A stretch of DNA of 64,000 nt from Apricaphanius iberus (taxonomy: Eukaryota > Chordata > Actinopteri > Cyprinodontiformes > Aphaniidae). The DNA is taken from positions 558,001-622,000 of the forward strand of contig JAPXFQ010002722.1 in NCBI GenBank assembly GCA_028564705.1, read 5' to 3'. The position numbers were made by a program, and so were the translations under genes. Under the pieces are notes generated by a model. It was not told where the DNA came from. It saw only the letters and a program-made list of their open reading frames with translations, and made no database searches. This document shows positions 63,810 through 64,000 of this stretch, one piece after another (the stretch's first letter is position 1; every line of letters starts with the position of its first letter).

Positions 63810-64000
63810 GTAAGGGCAACGTCTTTCATTTTTTCTGTTCTTTCTAGATGTGATGAGCACAAATGGTTTTGGAGCTTTGGATTTGTTTGGATTTGTAATC
63901 ACTTTGTTTTAAGTTGACTTTTCATGAGTTCTAACATTTAACATAAGGCAGGAAAGGGCCACCTCACACTACATGACAGATTCAGAAAGTGCTTCAGACC

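Overview
This is a piece of a ray-finned (teleost-type) fish nuclear genome. The evidence is spliced vertebrate genes with GT-AG introns, AT-rich intergenic DNA with long (AT)n tracts, and a typical fish set of mobile elements: Tc1-like and hAT-like DNA transposons, Ty3/gypsy and Sushi-type LTR elements, tRNA-derived SINEs, and LINE tails ending in (GATG)n. I cannot name the species.

Two host genes lie in tandem on the + strand. The first, 8602-21183, is a complete 14-exon lpcat2 (lysophosphatidylcholine/lyso-PAF acyltransferase 2, 525 aa). It carries the HX4D and EGTC acyltransferase motifs, three EF-hand loops and a C-terminal KKXX signal. The second, 35101 to beyond the right edge, is slc6a2, the noradrenaline transporter NET. 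Thirteen coding exons (617 codons) are present and only the very short C-terminal exon is missing. The LPCAT2-SLC6A2 order matches human 16q12.2 and parallels the paralogous LPCAT1-SLC6A3 pair. The two genes do not share a pathway: one remodels glycerophospholipids and makes PAF at the ER, the other clears noradrenaline at the plasma membrane. Their adjacency is old synteny.

Layout: 1-4651 holds the 5' half of a minus-strand Ty3/gypsy retrotransposon (LTR, tRNA-Leu primer site, repeat-containing leader, uninterrupted gag-pol reading frame running off the left edge). 4652-8601 is intergenic with SINE and LINE fragments and an AT palindrome. 8602-22115 is lpcat2, with hAT-like elements and a Tc1 end remnant in its introns. 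22116-34961 is intergenic and holds a hAT-like element with a perfect 18-bp hairpin, a decayed Sushi-type chromovirus with both LTRs, and a BED-finger hAT remnant. 34962-63809 is slc6a2; its long introns hold a wrecked Tc1 copy, a short LINE insertion with a 12-bp target duplication, a hAT-like element split by a second transposon, a SINE, and a Tc1 element with 213-bp inverted repeats but a dead transposase.

I found no RNA gene, CRISPR array or undescribed gene system. The unusual content is in the mobile-element structures and in some details of the two genes.
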